6,254 nt of DNA from JBIOYL01 sp044870185 (GTDB lineage: Bacteria; Actinomycetota; CALGFH01), in NCBI GenBank assembly GCA_044870185.1, contig JBIOYL010000261.1, positions 1-6,254 of the forward strand, given 5' to 3'. The position numbers and the translations under genes were made by a program. Shown here piece by piece: positions 5,087 through 6,254 of the stretch (positions are counted from its first letter, which is position 1; the number at the start of each line of letters is the position of its first letter). The notes below the pieces were generated by a model, which was not told the origin of the DNA, did not search any database, and saw only the letters and a program-made list of their open reading frames with translations.

Positions 5087-6114
5087 CCCCCGACCTGCAT
5101 ACCGGCTATCTCGGCCTGGAGCTGCGCTCCCCGCTGGTGGCGTCGGCGTCGCCGCTGACCGGCGAGCTCGACGGCCTGCGCCGGCTCGCCGACGCCGGCG
5201 CCGCCGCCGCCGTGCTGCCGTCGCTGTTCGAGGAGCAGCTCATCCATGACGAGCTCGAGCTGGACCGGCTGCTGGAGACCACCTCGGAGCACGTCGGCGA
5301 GGCCCAGTCCTACTTCCCGGAGCTAGAGGACTACAACACCGGCCCGTGGTCGTACCTGGAGCGCATCACCCAGGCCAAGCGGGCGGTCGCCATCCCGGTG
5401 ATCGCCAGCCTCAACGGGGTCACCCCGGGCGGCTGGGTGCGGCACGCCAGGCGCATGCAGGACGCCGGCGCGGACGCGCTGGAGCTCAACCTCTACACGG
5501 TCGCGGCCGACCCCCGCGTGGGCGCGGCCGAGCTGGAGGCGCGCCACCTGGAGCTGGTCGCGGCCGTGCGCGCGGCGGTGACGGTGCCGCTGGCGGTCAA
5601 GCTGAGCCCGTACTTCACCGCCCTGGCCAACCTGGCCGGGCGGCTGGCGGCGGCCGGCGCCGACGGGCTGGTGCTGTTCAACCGCTTCTACCAGCCCGAC
5701 CTGGACCTCGACACCCTGGACGTGGTGCCCCGCCTGGTGCTGTCCAGCTCCGACGAGCTGCGCCTGCCGCTGCGCTGGATCGCGATCCTGCGCGGGCAGG
5801 TGCGCTGCTCGCTGGCCGCCACCACCGGGGTCCACACCGGGCTGGACGCCGCCAAGGTGCTGCTGGCCGGCGCCGACGTCGCCATGCTGACCTCGGCGCT
5901 GCTGCGCCACGGCCCCGGGCACGTCGCCACGGTCGAGCGGGAGCTGGCCGCGATCCTGGCCGAGCGGGACTACGCCTCGGTGGTGGAGCTGCGCGGCAGC
6001 ATGAGCCGCGCCGCCATGCCCGACCCGGCCGGGTTCGAGCGGGCCAACTACATGCGCACGCTCATGTCCTGGGCCAGCCGGGCCCAGGTCAGCCCCGGCC
6101 AGGCCACCACCTGA
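5083..6114 (+). CDS. Dihydroorotate dehydrogenase-like flavoprotein, nifJ-linked, copy 2
   Basis: This 343-residue TIM-barrel flavoprotein is a paralogue of the gene at 422. Shared motifs are SASPLTG (21-27), VIASLNG (106-112), VKLSPYF with Lys173 (172-178), GLVLFNRFYQPD (195-206), TGVH (248-251) and SALLRHGP (271-278). It keeps the longer charged segment at about 50-91 (EEQLIHDELELDRLLE and onward) that copy 1 lacks, so it looks closer to the usual family form. The loop where DHODs carry their catalytic base reads ELNLYTVAADP (134-144), with neither Cys nor Ser. The only cysteine is Cys242, and no Fe-S motif is present. It is therefore unlikely to make orotate, and its substrate is unknown. 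GTG at 5083 is chosen because it overlaps the nifJ TGA, has an excellent ribosome binding site and aligns with the copy 1 start. The frame stays open far upstream, but that part lies antiparallel to no homology and inside nifJ. Tight coupling to nifJ suggests roughly matched synthesis. Confidence 0.92.
   Translation: MTPDLHTGYLGLELRSPLVASASPLTGELDGLRRLADAGAAAAVLPSLFEEQLIHDELELDRLLETTSEHVGEAQSYFPELEDYNTGPWSYLERITQAKRAVAIPVIASLNGVTPGGWVRHARRMQDAGADALELNLYTVAADPRVGAAELEARHLELVAAVRAAVTVPLAVKLSPYFTALANLAGRLAAAGADGLVLFNRFYQPDLDLDTLDVVPRLVLSSSDELRLPLRWIAILRGQVRCSLAATTGVHTGLDAAKVLLAGADVAMLTSALLRHGPGHVATVERELAAILAERDYASVVELRGSMSRAAMPDPAGFERANYMRTLMSWASRAQVSPGQATT
5656..5706 (+). repeat. 51-bp direct repeat, identical to 950-1000
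   Basis: This is the second copy of the identical tract in the DHOD-like paralogues. The surrounding sequence is clearly diverged, so the tract stands out as either strong constraint at the flavin/substrate site or recent gene conversion. Confidence 0.85.
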
Positions 6115-6172
6115 CGCATCGGCCCGGCCGGGTGGGTCCGCGGTGGTGCTCCGGCGGCGCCGGCGGGGCAGG
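6115..6172. terminator. GC-rich dyads between convergent genes, possible bidirectional terminator
   Basis: The 58-bp gap between converging stop codons contains the perfect 10-bp palindrome CCCGGCCGGG (6123-6132). It also contains a 5-bp stem with a 3-base loop, CCGGC-GGC-GCCGG (6151-6163). There is no T-tract on either strand. The convergent layout makes a termination role reasonable, but the dyads are short for such GC-rich sequence. Confidence 0.3.
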
Positions 6173-6254
6173 TCAGGCGCTGCTGACGAGGTCGCGGCGG
6201 CGGAAGCCGGCCAGCCCGGCGGCGGCCAGCAGCGCGCCGACGCCGAGCAGCCAC
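6173..6254 (-). CDS. C-terminal tail of a membrane protein, probably ABC-2 type permease (partial)
   Basis: Read from the right edge on the minus strand, 26 codons end in TGA at 6175-6173. They give WLLGVGALLAAAGLAGF followed by RRRDLVSSA. A hydrophobic helix rich in Ala, Gly and Leu, followed at once by an Arg-Arg-Arg-Asp-Leu cytoplasmic tail, is a common ending of ABC-2 type transporter permeases. The segment is too short to exclude other membrane proteins. It converges on the nifJ block and is probably unrelated to it in function. Confidence 0.5.
   Translation of the reverse strand, partial: WLLGVGALLAAAGLAGFRRRDLVSSA

Noticed and set aside
6048..6254. 68-codon minus-strand frame at the right edge
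   Set aside because: Its sequence is Arg-rich with no domain. The alternative frame ending at 6173 reads as a clean transmembrane helix plus basic tail and is preferred.

Overview
The window is very GC-rich, with codons strongly biased to G/C in the third position and plain Shine-Dalgarno sites. This suggests a high-GC bacterium, most likely an actinobacterium, but that is inferred from composition and gene style, not from a phylogenetic marker. The centre is one plus-strand operon-like block: a dihydroorotate-dehydrogenase-like (DHOD-like) flavoprotein gene (422-1387), a full-length single-chain pyruvate:ferredoxin/flavodoxin oxidoreductase gene (nifJ/PFOR, 1481-5086), and a second, more diverged DHOD-like gene (5083-6114) whose GTG start overlaps the nifJ stop.

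At the left edge the minus strand carries the first 58 codons of a third DHOD-like gene (1-176). It is almost identical to the start of the 422-1387 gene: 172 of 176 aligned bases match, plus one 9-bp gap. The two genes diverge from a 245-bp region (177-421). That region holds nested inverted repeats: 213-229 with 314-328, 246-253 with 278-285, and 299-305 with 313-319. It also holds a possible 17-codon leader ORF and ordinary ribosome binding sites. On the right, a convergent minus-strand gene enters the window. Only its last 26 codons are seen, and they look like the C-terminus of an ABC-2 type permease.

PFOR converts pyruvate, CoA and oxidised ferredoxin/flavodoxin to acetyl-CoA, CO2 and reduced carrier, and all of its expected ligands and catalytic residues can be read here. 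The flanking DHOD-like proteins keep an FMN-type TIM-barrel framework. They lack the catalytic cysteine of class 1 DHODs and any Fe-S motif, so they are unlikely to be the pyrimidine-pathway enzyme. Three such genes packed around one nifJ, two of them very recent inverted duplicates, suggest a functional link between this uncharacterised flavoprotein family and pyruvate oxidation or low-potential electron flow. The link is inferred from gene layout only.
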